From: CANLWN01 sp039815505
Lineage (GTDB): Bacteria > Bacteroidota > Bacteroidia > Flavobacteriales > Flavobacteriaceae
DNA: 20,979 nucleotides
Reading direction: 5' to 3'
Assembly: GCA_039815505.1 (NCBI GenBank)
Contig: JBCBZE010000020.1
Location: 1 to 20,979, forward strand
Of this stretch, positions 7,261 through 15,058 are shown in pieces. The notes below the pieces were generated by a model. That model saw only the letters and a program-made list of their open reading frames with translations, was not told the DNA's origin and did not search any database. Position 1 is the stretch's first letter, and each line of letters begins with the position of its first letter. Made by a program: the position numbers and the translations under genes.

Positions 7261-9858
7261 ATGAACAGGTTTATATCTCCAGTATTATCATGTATACTCA
7301 CACTCCTTTTTTTTACCGCATTAACCTCCGCACAGGAGACCTCATATGAAGACGGCAAGAAATATATTTTAGGCGGCCTCACCGTCACCGGTCTTCAGAG
7401 TTATAATGAACAAACCGTTAAGACATATACGGGACTTAGGGTAGGACAACCCATTACCATTCCCGGTGAGCAAATAAGCGCTATTATCAAGAAGTTATGG
7501 GGATTGGAACTTTTTAGTGACGTAGAGTTTTACATCACTAACATTGAAGGAGACAACATTTTCCTGGAATTATACATTCAGGAACGCCCCACATTATCCA
7601 AAGTCACGGTCTATGGTGTCAAAAAACGAAAGGTAGAAGACATCATTCAGGATACGGACCTAAAGAAAGGTAAAAAGATTACCGAAAGCCTTATTGCGAA
7701 TACTAAAAACTATCTGGAAAACAAATATAAGAAACAAGGTTACCTCAATACCAAGGTAAATATAGCCACCGCCAAGGATACTACCGATACAAATACCAGG
7801 AGTATGGTGGTTAATGTTAAAAAGGGCGATAAGGTTAAAGTGCGGAATATTGTTTTTGAAGGAAATGAGAAGATAAAGGACAAAAAATTACGGAAAGCCC
7901 TAAAAAACACCAAAAAGAAAAAGATTTACCGCTTTTGGAAAAAATCAAAGTACATCAATGATGACTATGAGGAAGATTTATCCTCCTTGATAGACAAGTA
8001 TGCCGAAAATGGATACCGGGATGCAAGAGTTTTGTCGGATACCGTAATAGTGGTCGATGATAACAACATCGATTTAAAAATTAAAGTAGAGGAAGGGAAC
8101 AAATACTACTTTGGGGATATAGATTTTGTTGGTAATACGGTCTATTCGGATAGACAGCTTGGTCAAGTTATGGGCATTAAAAAAGGAAATACCTATAATG
8201 GCGTTCTATTGCGAAAACGTATAGCCGACGATTCTAAACCAGATGCGGAGGATATCACCAATCTGTACCAAAATAATGGTTATTTGTTTTCCAGTATCAA
8301 TCCCGTGGAGATTTCCGCGGAGAACGATACCATTAATTTTGAGATTCGTATCATCGAAGGAAAAGAGACTTTTTTGGATCATGTAACCGTCAAAGGAAAC
8401 GACAAGACCAACGACCACGTAATTTTTAGGGAATTGCGCACGCGTCCCGGGCAGAAATATAGCAAGGCGGATATTGTAAGAAGTATAAGGGAATTGGGAC
8501 AATTAGGGTTTTTTGACGCTGAGCAGATCGTTCCGGACATTCAGAACCCCAACCCTAATGAGGGTACAGTGGACGTTGAATATAGTTTAGTGGAATCCGG
8601 CTCCAGTCAGATAGAACTCCAAGGTGGCTTTGGAGGAGGAGGTTTTATAGGGACCTTGGGCCTCTCTTTCAGTAATTTTTCACTTAGGAATTTATTCAAG
8701 GGAGAGGCGTATAGACCGGTTCCCATGGGTGACGGACAAACATTTGCCTTGCGCCTACAGGCAAGTAGGTCTTTTAGGGTCTATAGTCTTAATTTTTCCG
8801 AACCTTGGCTTGGTGGTAAGAAACCGGTTCGCTTTAACATGTCGCTATCCCGAACACAACAGTTCGGCACTTCGTTTAATGCCAACGGAAGGGTACGGGT
8901 AGATCGGTCAAGGCAGTTTTCCATTACAGGGGTTTCTTTGGGAATTGCCAAAAGGGTACAATGGCCCGATGATTTCTTTACCGTATCACATGCTTTAAGT
9001 TATCAATTATTTAATTTTCAAGATTTTAACAACGGTATCCTGAATTTTGGAAATGGAAAGGCTAATTCCTTGGCCTATACTTTTGGAATTTCCAGAAATT
9101 CCGCAGGACCGGGTCGTATCTATCCTGTAACCGGTTCTACTTTTGAAATTACAGCGAAAGTTACGCCGCCCTACTCGCTTTTTAGTCAAAAGGATTTTAA
9201 ATCTTTGAGATTAAGAAGTGAAGAATTAACCCCTTTGGTAAATTCAAATACGGCCACTGTCGAGGAAAGAGAGGAATTGGAAGAAGTGGAAGCAGAGCGT
9301 TTTAATCTATTGGAATTTTATAAAATAAAATTTAAAGGAGACTGGTATACGCGCCTGGTAGATAAGTTGGTGCTAAGGACCAATGCCGAGTTAGGGTTTT
9401 TGGGAAATTACAACAATGATATTGGGGACGTCCCATTTGAACGCTTTTTTGTTGGTGGGGACGGACTGGGTAACTTTACCTTGGACGGTAGGGAGGTTAT
9501 ACAATTAAGGGGATATGAAAACTCCTCCTTAACACCGGTGAACCCATTGACCAACAGTCAAGATGGTGGAACTATATACAATAAATTCTCCTTGGAGCTT
9601 AGATATCCACTTACATTAAAGCCATCTGCGTCTATATATGGACTTGCATTTTTAGAAGGTGGTAATGCCTTCAACAATTTTCAGGAATTTAATCCGTTTC
9701 AAATAAAAAGATCGGCCGGATTGGGTATTCGAATTTTTATGCCCGCCTTTGGTCTTTTAGGAATTGATTTTGGATATGGTTTTGATTCAGATAATTTACC
9801 GGGTTCTGTAGGCCCCAGTGGTTGGCAGACGCACTTTATCATAGGACAGCAATTTTAA
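7261..9858 (+). CDS. bamA: Outer membrane protein assembly factor BamA (Omp85)
   Basis: The central subunit of the beta-barrel assembly machine, inserting outer-membrane proteins. The 865-residue protein has a signal peptide (about residues 1-25, ending LTSAQ). Several POTRA modules follow to about residue 430; repeats such as V.G.....VKVRNIVFEGNEKI, YYFGDIDFVGNTVYSD and FLDHVTVKGNDKTND mark their starts. The Omp85 barrel fills the rest and ends in HFIIGQQF with a terminal Phe, the BAM recognition residue. The conserved L6 motif LRGYE is near residue 750. The POTRA region is very rich in Lys. An acidic stretch (ATVEEREELEEVEAERF, about residues 663-680) sits in a barrel loop. I chose the ATG at 7261 because it directly precedes the signal peptide; the upstream in-frame ATG at 7228 is inside uppS. 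Confidence 0.96.
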   Translation: MNRFISPVLSCILTLLFFTALTSAQETSYEDGKKYILGGLTVTGLQSYNEQTVKTYTGLRVGQPITIPGEQISAIIKKLWGLELFSDVEFYITNIEGDNIFLELYIQERPTLSKVTVYGVKKRKVEDIIQDTDLKKGKKITESLIANTKNYLENKYKKQGYLNTKVNIATAKDTTDTNTRSMVVNVKKGDKVKVRNIVFEGNEKIKDKKLRKALKNTKKKKIYRFWKKSKYINDDYEEDLSSLIDKYAENGYRDARVLSDTVIVVDDNNIDLKIKVEEGNKYYFGDIDFVGNTVYSDRQLGQVMGIKKGNTYNGVLLRKRIADDSKPDAEDITNLYQNNGYLFSSINPVEISAENDTINFEIRIIEGKETFLDHVTVKGNDKTNDHVIFRELRTRPGQKYSKADIVRSIRELGQLGFFDAEQIVPDIQNPNPNEGTVDVEYSLVESGSSQIELQGGFGGGGFIGTLGLSFSNFSLRNLFKGEAYRPVPMGDGQTFALRLQASRSFRVYSLNFSEPWLGGKKPVRFNMSLSRTQQFGTSFNANGRVRVDRSRQFSITGVSLGIAKRVQWPDDFFTVSHALSYQLFNFQDFNNGILNFGNGKANSLAYTFGISRNSAGPGRIYPVTGSTFEITAKVTPPYSLFSQKDFKSLRLRSEELTPLVNSNTATVEEREELEEVEAERFNLLEFYKIKFKGDWYTRLVDKLVLRTNAELGFLGNYNNDIGDVPFERFFVGGDGLGNFTLDGREVIQLRGYENSSLTPVNPLTNSQDGGTIYNKFSLELRYPLTLKPSASIYGLAFLEGGNAFNNFQEFNPFQIKRSAGLGIRIFMPAFGLLGIDFGYGFDSDNLPGSVGPSGWQTHFIIGQQF

Positions 9859-9962
9859 TCAAATCGTAACTTTTCCTACATTATCGACAAAGTTAAATGG
9901 TTCATCTTAAAATAATTAGTTACTTTGGCACGATATTTTCTATGTAAAAACCGATATTAAAA

Positions 9963-10793
9963 ATGCAAGCAAAAACAAAAGTTCTTTTAATTTTAGTTAC
10001 TGTATTATGTGCTTCTTATAGTTTTGCACAGAGGGGCGTTAGGATTGGCTATGTGGACATGGAGTACATCTTGGAGAATGTTGAGGAATATAGGGATGCT
10101 AGTGAACAGTTAGAGACCAAGGTTCAGAAATGGAAGGTAGAGATAGAGCAAAAGCAGAGTGTTGTGGAGCAAATGCGGCAGGATTTAATGGCAGAGAAAG
10201 TGCTATTAACCGATGAGCTGATTATTGAAAGGGAAGAAGATATCCAAATTTTGGAAAAAGAAATGCTGGAATACCAGCAGGATCGTTTTGGACCACAAGG
10301 AGATTTGGTCATACAAAAGCGATTATTGATCCAGCCTATACAAGATCAGGTTTTTAATGAAGTACAAAAAATTGGCTCCAATAAAAAGTACGATTTTATT
10401 TTTGATAAATCAGCGGATGTTGTAATGTTGTACTCCCAAAAAAGGCACGATATAAGCGATTTGGTATTACGCGGTATTGCTAGGACAAGAAAAATCAGCA
10501 AACCCAAAAAGAAAAATATAAAAAGTCGTTTAGAAGATTTTGAAGGGGAAACGTTGGAGGAAGAGATTAGTGATGCATTAAAGGAAAGACAGGAAAAGGC
10601 GGCCCAGGCACAAGAAGCGAGGGAAAAGACGGCGGATGAAAGAAGGGCAGAGCAATTAAGGATAAGAGAAGAGCGGAAAAAAGCCTACGAGGCTAGAAGG
10701 AAGAAATTGTTGGAAGAGCGGGATGCCAAGAGGAAAGCTAAGGCAGAAGAACGAAAGAAAGCCACGGAGAAGGAAAAAGACACCATTAACTAA
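9963..10793 (+). CDS. OmpH/Skp-family periplasmic chaperone with long charged tail
   Basis: A Skp-like chaperone expected to carry unfolded outer-membrane proteins across the periplasm to BamA. The signal peptide is residues 1-22 (ending SYSFAQ). The core GVRIGYVDMEYILENVEEY begins the Skp/OmpH fold, a long coiled coil spans about residues 45-110, and KKYDFIFDKSADVVMLYSQ returns to the small beta body, as in OmpH. At 276 residues it is about 100 longer than the typical 160-180. The surplus is a C-terminal, helix-forming tail (about 175-276) of almost only Lys, Arg, Glu and Ala, for example EERKKAYEARRKKLLEERDA. It follows bamA after a 104-base gap and precedes a second, shorter paralogue. The start ATG follows the sequence AAAA and precedes a clear signal peptide. 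Confidence 0.92.
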   Translation: MQAKTKVLLILVTVLCASYSFAQRGVRIGYVDMEYILENVEEYRDASEQLETKVQKWKVEIEQKQSVVEQMRQDLMAEKVLLTDELIIEREEDIQILEKEMLEYQQDRFGPQGDLVIQKRLLIQPIQDQVFNEVQKIGSNKKYDFIFDKSADVVMLYSQKRHDISDLVLRGIARTRKISKPKKKNIKSRLEDFEGETLEEEISDALKERQEKAAQAQEAREKTADERRAEQLRIREERKKAYEARRKKLLEERDAKRKAKAEERKKATEKEKDTIN

Positions 10794-10862
10794 ATCTGGG
10801 GTTTGTGTCCTAAGATATTAACTATAATTCAAAAATTAACACTCAAACATTAATTAAAGATC

Positions 10863-11372
10863 ATGAAACAAGTAAAAAAAGTAGCAGTAGCCCTAATTTT
10901 ATTTATAGCAGCTACTAGTTTTGTAAATGCACAGAGCAAAGTGGCGCATATAAACGTGCAACAACTTTTATCTGAAATGCCGGAGATGAAAGCGGCGCAA
11001 GGGGAGCTAAAGAAGCTGCAAGAGACGTATGGTGCCGATATTGAAAGCTCTGTTACGGAATTAAAGAATAAGGTTACCCAATACCAAAACGAAGCTTCTT
11101 CCAAATCTAGGGAAGAAAATGAAAAAAGAGCTGTAGAGTTACAAGGATTTGAGAAGAATATAAAAGAAGCTGAGCAAGCGGCTTATCAGGAAATCCAGAA
11201 AAAACAGGCCGAATTATTTGCACCTATATCGGAAAAAGCAAAAGCCGCAATTGACAAAGTGGCCGCAGCACTTGGATATGACTACGTCGTAGATGCCACG
11301 CAAGGACTGGGCCTAATTGTAGCGAACGGAAAAGACCTTTTGCCAGAGGTTAAAAAAGAATTGGGGTTCTAA
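10863..11372 (+). CDS. OmpH/Skp-family periplasmic chaperone, short paralogue
   Basis: A second Skp-like protein of 169 residues, the usual family length. The signal peptide is residues 1-24 (ending SFVNAQ). SKVAHINVQQLLSEMPEMKAAQ begins the beta/oligomerisation body, a coiled coil covers about residues 50-125, and YDYVVDATQGLGLIVANGKDLL closes the body. Together with the upstream long paralogue it forms the ompH-ompH pair seen after bamA in many Bacteroidota. It lacks the charged C-terminal tail of its neighbour. Its stop is followed by the strong terminator at 11393-11429, so it ends the envelope operon. Confidence 0.94.
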   Translation: MKQVKKVAVALILFIAATSFVNAQSKVAHINVQQLLSEMPEMKAAQGELKKLQETYGADIESSVTELKNKVTQYQNEASSKSREENEKRAVELQGFEKNIKEAEQAAYQEIQKKQAELFAPISEKAKAAIDKVAAALGYDYVVDATQGLGLIVANGKDLLPEVKKELGF

Positions 11373-11392
11373 AAGAACTACTTCACAAACTA

Positions 11393-11429
11393 AAAAAACC
11401 ATCCGGATTTACGGATGGTTTTTTATTTT
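11393..11429 (+). terminator. Strong rho-independent terminator after ompH pair
   Basis: AAAAAACCATCCG pairs perfectly with CGGATGGTTTTTT around a six-base loop GATTTA, and the run continues into TTTTATTTT. The hairpin lies about 20 bases after the stop of the short OmpH gene. The A-rich left arm gives a U-tract on the minus strand as well, so it could work in both directions, but no minus-strand gene ends here. Confidence 0.95.
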
Positions 11430-11483
11430 CCAATAACTGTTATTTTTTGCTAAGTTGCAAAGGATTTTCATTAATTGCCGTAC

Positions 11484-12272
11484 ATGGGTAACGATCCAAT
11501 AGGGATTTTTGATTCTGGGGTAGGTGGAACTTCTGTTTGGAAAGAGGTATATAAGCTTATGCCATATGAACATACTATTTATCTTGCAGATAGCAAGAAC
11601 GCCCCTTATGGTGAAAAACACCCGGACGAGATTCTACGGTTGAGTATAAAGAACACCGATTTTTTGTTGAACAGGGATTGTAAATTAATTGTGGTCGCTT
11701 GCAATACGGCTACTACCAATGCCATTGATTATCTTAGGTCTAACTACAAAGTTCCATTTATTGGAATAGAACCGGCCATTAAACCTGCCGCTTTACAGTC
11801 CCGATCCAAAACAGTGGGGATATTGGCGACTAAAGGTACATTGTCCAGTAGTTTATTTCATAGTACCTCAAAGAACCATGCCAACGGAATTACGGTCATA
11901 GAACAAGAAGGCAAGGGCCTTGTAAATTTGATAGAATCCGGTAGGGTACATACACGGGAAACCAAAGAATTACTGCAACAGATTTTGGACCCTATGCTTC
12001 AACAGGACATTGATTATTTGGTACTGGGTTGCACGCATTATCCTTATTTGATACCCGTTTTAAGGGAACTGCTCCCCAAACATGTTCAAGTCATAGACTC
12101 CGGTGAGGCAGTTGCAAAGCAAACCTTGAATATTTTAAAGGGAAATGAACTCTTGAACCCTTCTTTTGGGAAGGGCAAGCATCAATTTTATACAAATAAG
12201 GATAAAGCTGTTTTGAACAGCTTCCTGAAGGATGTTGACACCACCTATGAAACTTTTTACCTGGACTTTTAG
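11484..12272 (+). CDS. murI: Glutamate racemase
   Basis: Converts L-glutamate to D-glutamate for peptidoglycan by a two-cysteine, cofactor-free mechanism. The protein has 262 residues. PIGIFDSGVGGTSVWKEV carries the N-terminal Asp10-Ser11, Cys73 is in VVACNTATTNA and Cys183 in LGCTHYPYL, so both catalytic cysteines are present. LADSKNAPYGEK is the usual substrate-loop segment. I use the ATG at 11484; an in-frame TTG at 11475 would add only MPY. It stands after the strong terminator, so it needs its own promoter. The region TTTTTTGCTAAGTTGC at about 11443-11458 is suggestive but not a clean consensus. The gene converges on folA with only 4 bases between the two stops. Confidence 0.95.
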   Translation: MGNDPIGIFDSGVGGTSVWKEVYKLMPYEHTIYLADSKNAPYGEKHPDEILRLSIKNTDFLLNRDCKLIVVACNTATTNAIDYLRSNYKVPFIGIEPAIKPAALQSRSKTVGILATKGTLSSSLFHSTSKNHANGITVIEQEGKGLVNLIESGRVHTRETKELLQQILDPMLQQDIDYLVLGCTHYPYLIPVLRELLPKHVQVIDSGEAVAKQTLNILKGNELLNPSFGKGKHQFYTNKDKAVLNSFLKDVDTTYETFYLDF

Positions 12273-12276
12273 AAAT

Positions 12277-12771
12277 TTACCTTCGCTCGTAAGTCAAATA
12301 GGTAAAATCGTATGGATGTCTATCATCTTTAGGGTGATACGTAGAAGCCGTTAATTTCCAAATAGTTTCGTCGATTTTAGGAAAGAATACATCTGCTTCA
12401 AAAGATGCATGCACACGGGTTAGTTCTATCGTATGGGCATAAATTAATCCGGAACTGTATATTTCACCACCGCCAATAATAAAGGAAAGCGTATCATTTT
12501 GCACCAATTTTATAGCCTCTTCCAAGGAATTGACCACCATACAATTAGCAAAGCCCGCTTTGTAATCCGTATCACGGGTAATAATAATATGTGTTCTGTT
12601 GGGGAGGGTTTTGGGGAAGCTTTCAAATGTTTTTCTGCCCATAATAATCTTATGCCCCGTAGTTAGGTTTTTAAAACGCTTAAAATCATCTGGGAGATGC
12701 CATAACAAATCATTGTTCTTGCCTAGCGCATTGTTCTCTCCGGCTGCCGCTATCATTGTTATGATGTTCAC
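12277..12771 (-). CDS. folA: Dihydrofolate reductase (GTG start)
   Basis: Reduces dihydrofolate to tetrahydrofolate with NADPH, for thymidylate, purine and methionine synthesis. The protein has 164 residues, the standard length. The catalytic acid is Asp29 in LLWHLPDDFKRF. IIMGRKTFESFPKTLPNR is the NADPH-binding segment and FIIGGGEIY the second glycine-rich motif. The start is GTG at 12771. The first in-frame ATG, codon 6, would remove the first beta-strand (IIT before MIAAAGENNALG) and so is unlikely. The GTG overlaps the stop of the 2TM gene by one base (TAGTG), which points to translational coupling. Confidence 0.95.
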   Translation of the reverse strand: MNIITMIAAAGENNALGKNNDLLWHLPDDFKRFKNLTTGHKIIMGRKTFESFPKTLPNRTHIIITRDTDYKAGFANCMVVNSLEEAIKLVQNDTLSFIIGGGEIYSSGLIYAHTIELTRVHASFEADVFFPKIDETIWKLTASTYHPKDDRHPYDFTYLTYERR

Positions 12772-13157
12772 TACTCTTTTTTTTTATTGATGTTGGAAAG
12801 GGGAAAATCCGTATTTATTTCCTTTTGTAGTTCGGCGATGCGTTGCTTCTGTTTTAGCACCAATTTTTCTCTTTGCTTGCGTTCCCAGTCTTTTCCCATG
12901 AACTTTTGGGTAACCAGCACATTAAATGCATGTACAACGAATAGAAATGCCCAAAGGGTAATGACCCAAACGAACCAATTATATTCCACACCATATTTAA
13001 GGACCTTATTGATCAAGACCAAAAAAACACTTCCCATAAGGAAAATAACGAAGTGTGTAAAGAGTCGTTTCTTCTGTCCTATACGATGCTGGGCGTATTC
13101 TAACAACTCGTGTTGTTCCAAATCTATTTTGGGTTTGTTTTTATGCTTCGAAAACAT
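12771..13157 (-). CDS. 2TM-domain membrane protein
   Basis: A 128-residue protein with a charged N terminus, two hydrophobic segments (about residues 38-58 and 68-90; FTHFVIFLMGSVFLVLINK and WFVWVITLWAFLFVVHAFNV) and a basic coiled tail rich in Lys, Gln and Arg. The arrangement, with ARRIG-like 'AQHRIGQKKRLFTHFVIF' before the first helix, fits the 2TM family (PF13239), common in Flavobacteria and of unknown function; in some genomes it is fused to histidine kinases. I prefer the ATG at 13157 over the one at 13181, because a -7 box at 13179-13186 would place the longer start upstream of the transcript. It overlaps folA by one base and is divergent from the PLP-enzyme gene. Confidence 0.85.
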   Translation of the reverse strand: MFSKHKNKPKIDLEQHELLEYAQHRIGQKKRLFTHFVIFLMGSVFLVLINKVLKYGVEYNWFVWVITLWAFLFVVHAFNVLVTQKFMGKDWERKQREKLVLKQKQRIAELQKEINTDFPLSNINKKKE

Positions 13158-13178
13158 GCGAATACCTATCTTTACCAA

Positions 13179-13186
13179 CAAAGATA
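13179..13186 (-). promoter_or_regulatory. -7 element of the 2TM-folA promoter
   Basis: On the minus strand TATCTTTG is an exact TAnnTTTG match about 21 bases before the 2TM start at 13157. The -33 element is not recognisable. Its place decides the start of the 2TM gene in favour of 13157. Confidence 0.55.
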
Positions 13187-13210
13187 CAGTAATTCAATAA
13201 CTCGTTTTGT

Positions 13211-14296
13211 ATGCAGGGCATTGTTAAGAAGTTTCCGGTATTGGGGCAGTATATTTATGCAAATACGGCGGCTTCCGGACTTTTGTACGATGACCTGTTA
13301 GAATGGAGACAAGAACACGATTTGGATTTCTTAATAGGCGGCATACCCATGAAAAGTGCTTGCCTGGGATTAATCTCGGAAACCCGGAATACCGTTGGCA
13401 CTTTTTTTAACTGTAAACAGGAGAATATTGCTTTGACACCTAACTTCTCCTTGGGTTTAAATATGCTTTTGGAAGGTTTGGACAAAAAGGAAAGGGTATT
13501 GCTCTTGGAAAACGACTACCCATCGGTAAACTGGCCTTTCGAAGATAGGGGTTTCCCGATTACCTATGCAAGGATTGACGAAAATTTGGAACAAAATATT
13601 CTAGAGAAGATATCATCCGAGGATATTTCGGTACTTGCTCTTAGTCTAGTTCAGTGGTTGAACGGTGTTCAAATAGACCTGGATTTTTTAAGAAGTTTAA
13701 AAAAAGAGCACCCTGAACTCATTATTATAGCCGATGGGACCCAGTTCTGCGGCACTACTGATTTCAATTTTGAGGCATCAGGGATAGACGTACTGGGTGC
13801 CAGTGCCTATAAATGGCTTTTGGCCGGACATGGGAATGGATTTTTCCTTTTTCAGGATGATGTAAAGGCAAAATTTTCCCTTGAGACAATTGGTCTTAAC
13901 GGGGTAAATGGTGATGTGACAATGAAAGAAAGTATCCGGTTTACCGAACGTTTGGAGCCCGGCCATTTGGATACTTTAAACTTTGGAAGTCTAAAATTTT
14001 CGTTGGAGTTTTTATCGGATATCGGAATAGGGAATATAGCAACTCGTAATCGGAATTTATCACTGATGGCAAAAAAGAGATTTTCAGAACTTGGACTTTT
14101 AGAGGATGTCGTATTGGCAAGAGAAGGTCATAGCACCATATTTAATATTAAAGGAGATGATACCGTCTATAAAAAGTTAACGGAAAATGATGTTGTCTGT
14201 TCCCGTCGAGGGAACGGAATTCGACTTAGTTTTCATTTTTATAATTCAGAAAACGACATTGATCGCATTATGGGAATCTTAAAAACGGTTCTCTAG
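13211..14296 (+). CDS. Class V aminotransferase-fold PLP-dependent enzyme
   Basis: A 361-residue cytosolic enzyme of fold type I. IYANTAASGLL near the N terminus matches the substrate/PLP region of the cysteine desulfurase/class V group. The cofactor-ring Asp175 lies in IIADGTQFCG with Gln178, and the Schiff-base Lys201 lies in LGASAYKWLLAGHGNGFF. It lacks the long C-terminal Cys loop of an IscS-type desulfurase, so a true NifS/IscS role is unlikely. The reaction cannot be read from the sequence; possibilities are a selenocysteine lyase-like or C-S lyase activity, or an isopenicillin epimerase-like role. It is divergent from the 2TM-folA pair and lies less than 3 kb from the egt operon, where an EgtE-type C-S lyase is missing (inference only). 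Start ATG at 13211. Confidence 0.85.
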   Translation: MQGIVKKFPVLGQYIYANTAASGLLYDDLLEWRQEHDLDFLIGGIPMKSACLGLISETRNTVGTFFNCKQENIALTPNFSLGLNMLLEGLDKKERVLLLENDYPSVNWPFEDRGFPITYARIDENLEQNILEKISSEDISVLALSLVQWLNGVQIDLDFLRSLKKEHPELIIIADGTQFCGTTDFNFEASGIDVLGASAYKWLLAGHGNGFFLFQDDVKAKFSLETIGLNGVNGDVTMKESIRFTERLEPGHLDTLNFGSLKFSLEFLSDIGIGNIATRNRNLSLMAKKRFSELGLLEDVVLAREGHSTIFNIKGDDTVYKKLTENDVVCSRRGNGIRLSFHFYNSENDIDRIMGILKTVL

Positions 14297-14446
14297 TATA
14301 TAATTACTTCAAAAAACGATACGCTTTTTTAATAAAAATGAACTTATGGTGAGCCGTATTTTATCAAAATGATAAATATGACTTTAATCATTGTGTGTGA
14401 GGGATTTAATACTTTTTTTTGCACTATAATTTAAAATTGAATTAAT

Positions 14447-14743
14447 ATGTCTATCGCAAAACAATATTTAAAGACTAAACCTGTATGTAAGGTTACTTTT
14501 ACAGTACCTGCAGAAGATGCAAAAAAAGTTGCCGTAGTAGGTGATTTCAATAATTGGAATCCAAAAGGAAGTACGCTAAAAAAATTAAAGAACGGAACGT
14601 TCAAAGGAACTTTCGATTTGCCAAAAGAGAACACTTTTGAATTTAAGTACATCATCGATGGCAATTATGTAAACGAAGCGGAAGCGGATCGTTACCAGTG
14701 GAACGATTATGCCGGAGCTGAAAATGCTGTGCTAGAAGTATAA
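14447..14743 (+). CDS. Free-standing CBM48 (glycogen-binding) domain protein
   Basis: A 98-residue cytoplasmic protein made of one isoamylase early-set / AMPK-type glycogen-binding domain. KVTFTVPAEDAKKVAVVGDFNNWNP is the diagnostic strand-turn with the GDFNNW motif. GTFKGTFDLPKENTFEFKYIIDGNYVNE and the terminal RYQWNDYAG supply the aromatic sugar-binding positions. No enzyme domain is attached, so it is a lone carbohydrate-binding module. It may bind glycogen or other alpha-glucan and act as an adaptor, but that is inference. It is preceded by a 150-base gap and converges on DUF427 with a long hairpin between them. Confidence 0.92.
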   Translation: MSIAKQYLKTKPVCKVTFTVPAEDAKKVAVVGDFNNWNPKGSTLKKLKNGTFKGTFDLPKENTFEFKYIIDGNYVNEAEADRYQWNDYAGAENAVLEV

Positions 14744-14754
14744 GCTTATGAAGA

Positions 14755-14790
14755 TGTTGCCATTGGGGAAGCTATTCCTCAATGGTAACA
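14755..14790. terminator. Long hairpin between convergent CBM48 and DUF427 genes
   Basis: TGTTGCCATTGGGGAA (14755-14770) pairs with TTCCTCAATGGTAACA (14775-14790) around the loop GCTA. In plus-strand RNA this makes a 16-bp stem with two G-U wobbles. The DUF427 stop codon (14772-14774) lies in the loop, and the right arm encodes the last residues of DUF427. No T-run follows on either strand, so it is not a standard intrinsic terminator. It may end both convergent transcripts or protect their 3' ends. Confidence 0.6.
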
Positions 14791-15053
14791 CCTTTCCAAA
14801 ATGCCACCCTTCCCTTAATCTGTTTTGCCAACTCGCTAACTTCGGGATAATACCAAGCAGCATCGGTATTTTCCTTTCCCAGTACTTCTAAAGTGTAATA
14901 AGAAGCTTCACCTTTCCATGGACATATGGAATGTGTGTTACTGGACTTAAAATATTCTTTTTTTATACTTTCCGAAGGGAAGTAATGATTATTTTCTATG
15001 ACTATGGTGTCATCACTTTCCGCAATTACGGTATCGTTCCAAATGGCTTTCAT
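14772..15053 (-). CDS. DUF427 domain protein
   Basis: A 93-residue protein consisting of a single DUF427 (PF04248) beta-rich domain. Visible family segments are MKAIWNDTVIAESDDTIVIENNHYFP, SICPWKGEASYYTL and the AAWYYPEV segment. It has no signal peptide or membrane segment. Its biochemical role is unknown. It is the third gene of the egtB-egtD unit, starting 5 bases after the egtD stop, so it is probably co-translated with a thiol-histidine pathway. That position is the best clue to its job, but the sequence does not show a catalytic triad. It converges on the CBM48 gene. Confidence 0.93.
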   Translation of the reverse strand: MKAIWNDTVIAESDDTIVIENNHYFPSESIKKEYFKSSNTHSICPWKGEASYYTLEVLGKENTDAAWYYPEVSELAKQIKGRVAFWKGVTIEE

Positions 15054-15058
15054 AAGCG

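Noticed and set aside
9240..9305. Acidic stretch in BamA as an unusual insertion
   Set aside because: Barrel loops in Bacteroidota BamA are variable and often acidic; without an alignment this is not notable.
13211..14296. Calling this gene a cysteine desulfurase (IscS/SufS)
   Set aside because: The PLP residues fit the wider class V fold, but no desulfurase Cys loop in the C-terminal part and no Fe-S cluster genes nearby.
14319..14446. Terminator or small RNA between the PLP gene and CBM48
   Set aside because: T-runs and short complementary pieces are present, but no stem longer than a few bases with a following U-tract could be drawn.
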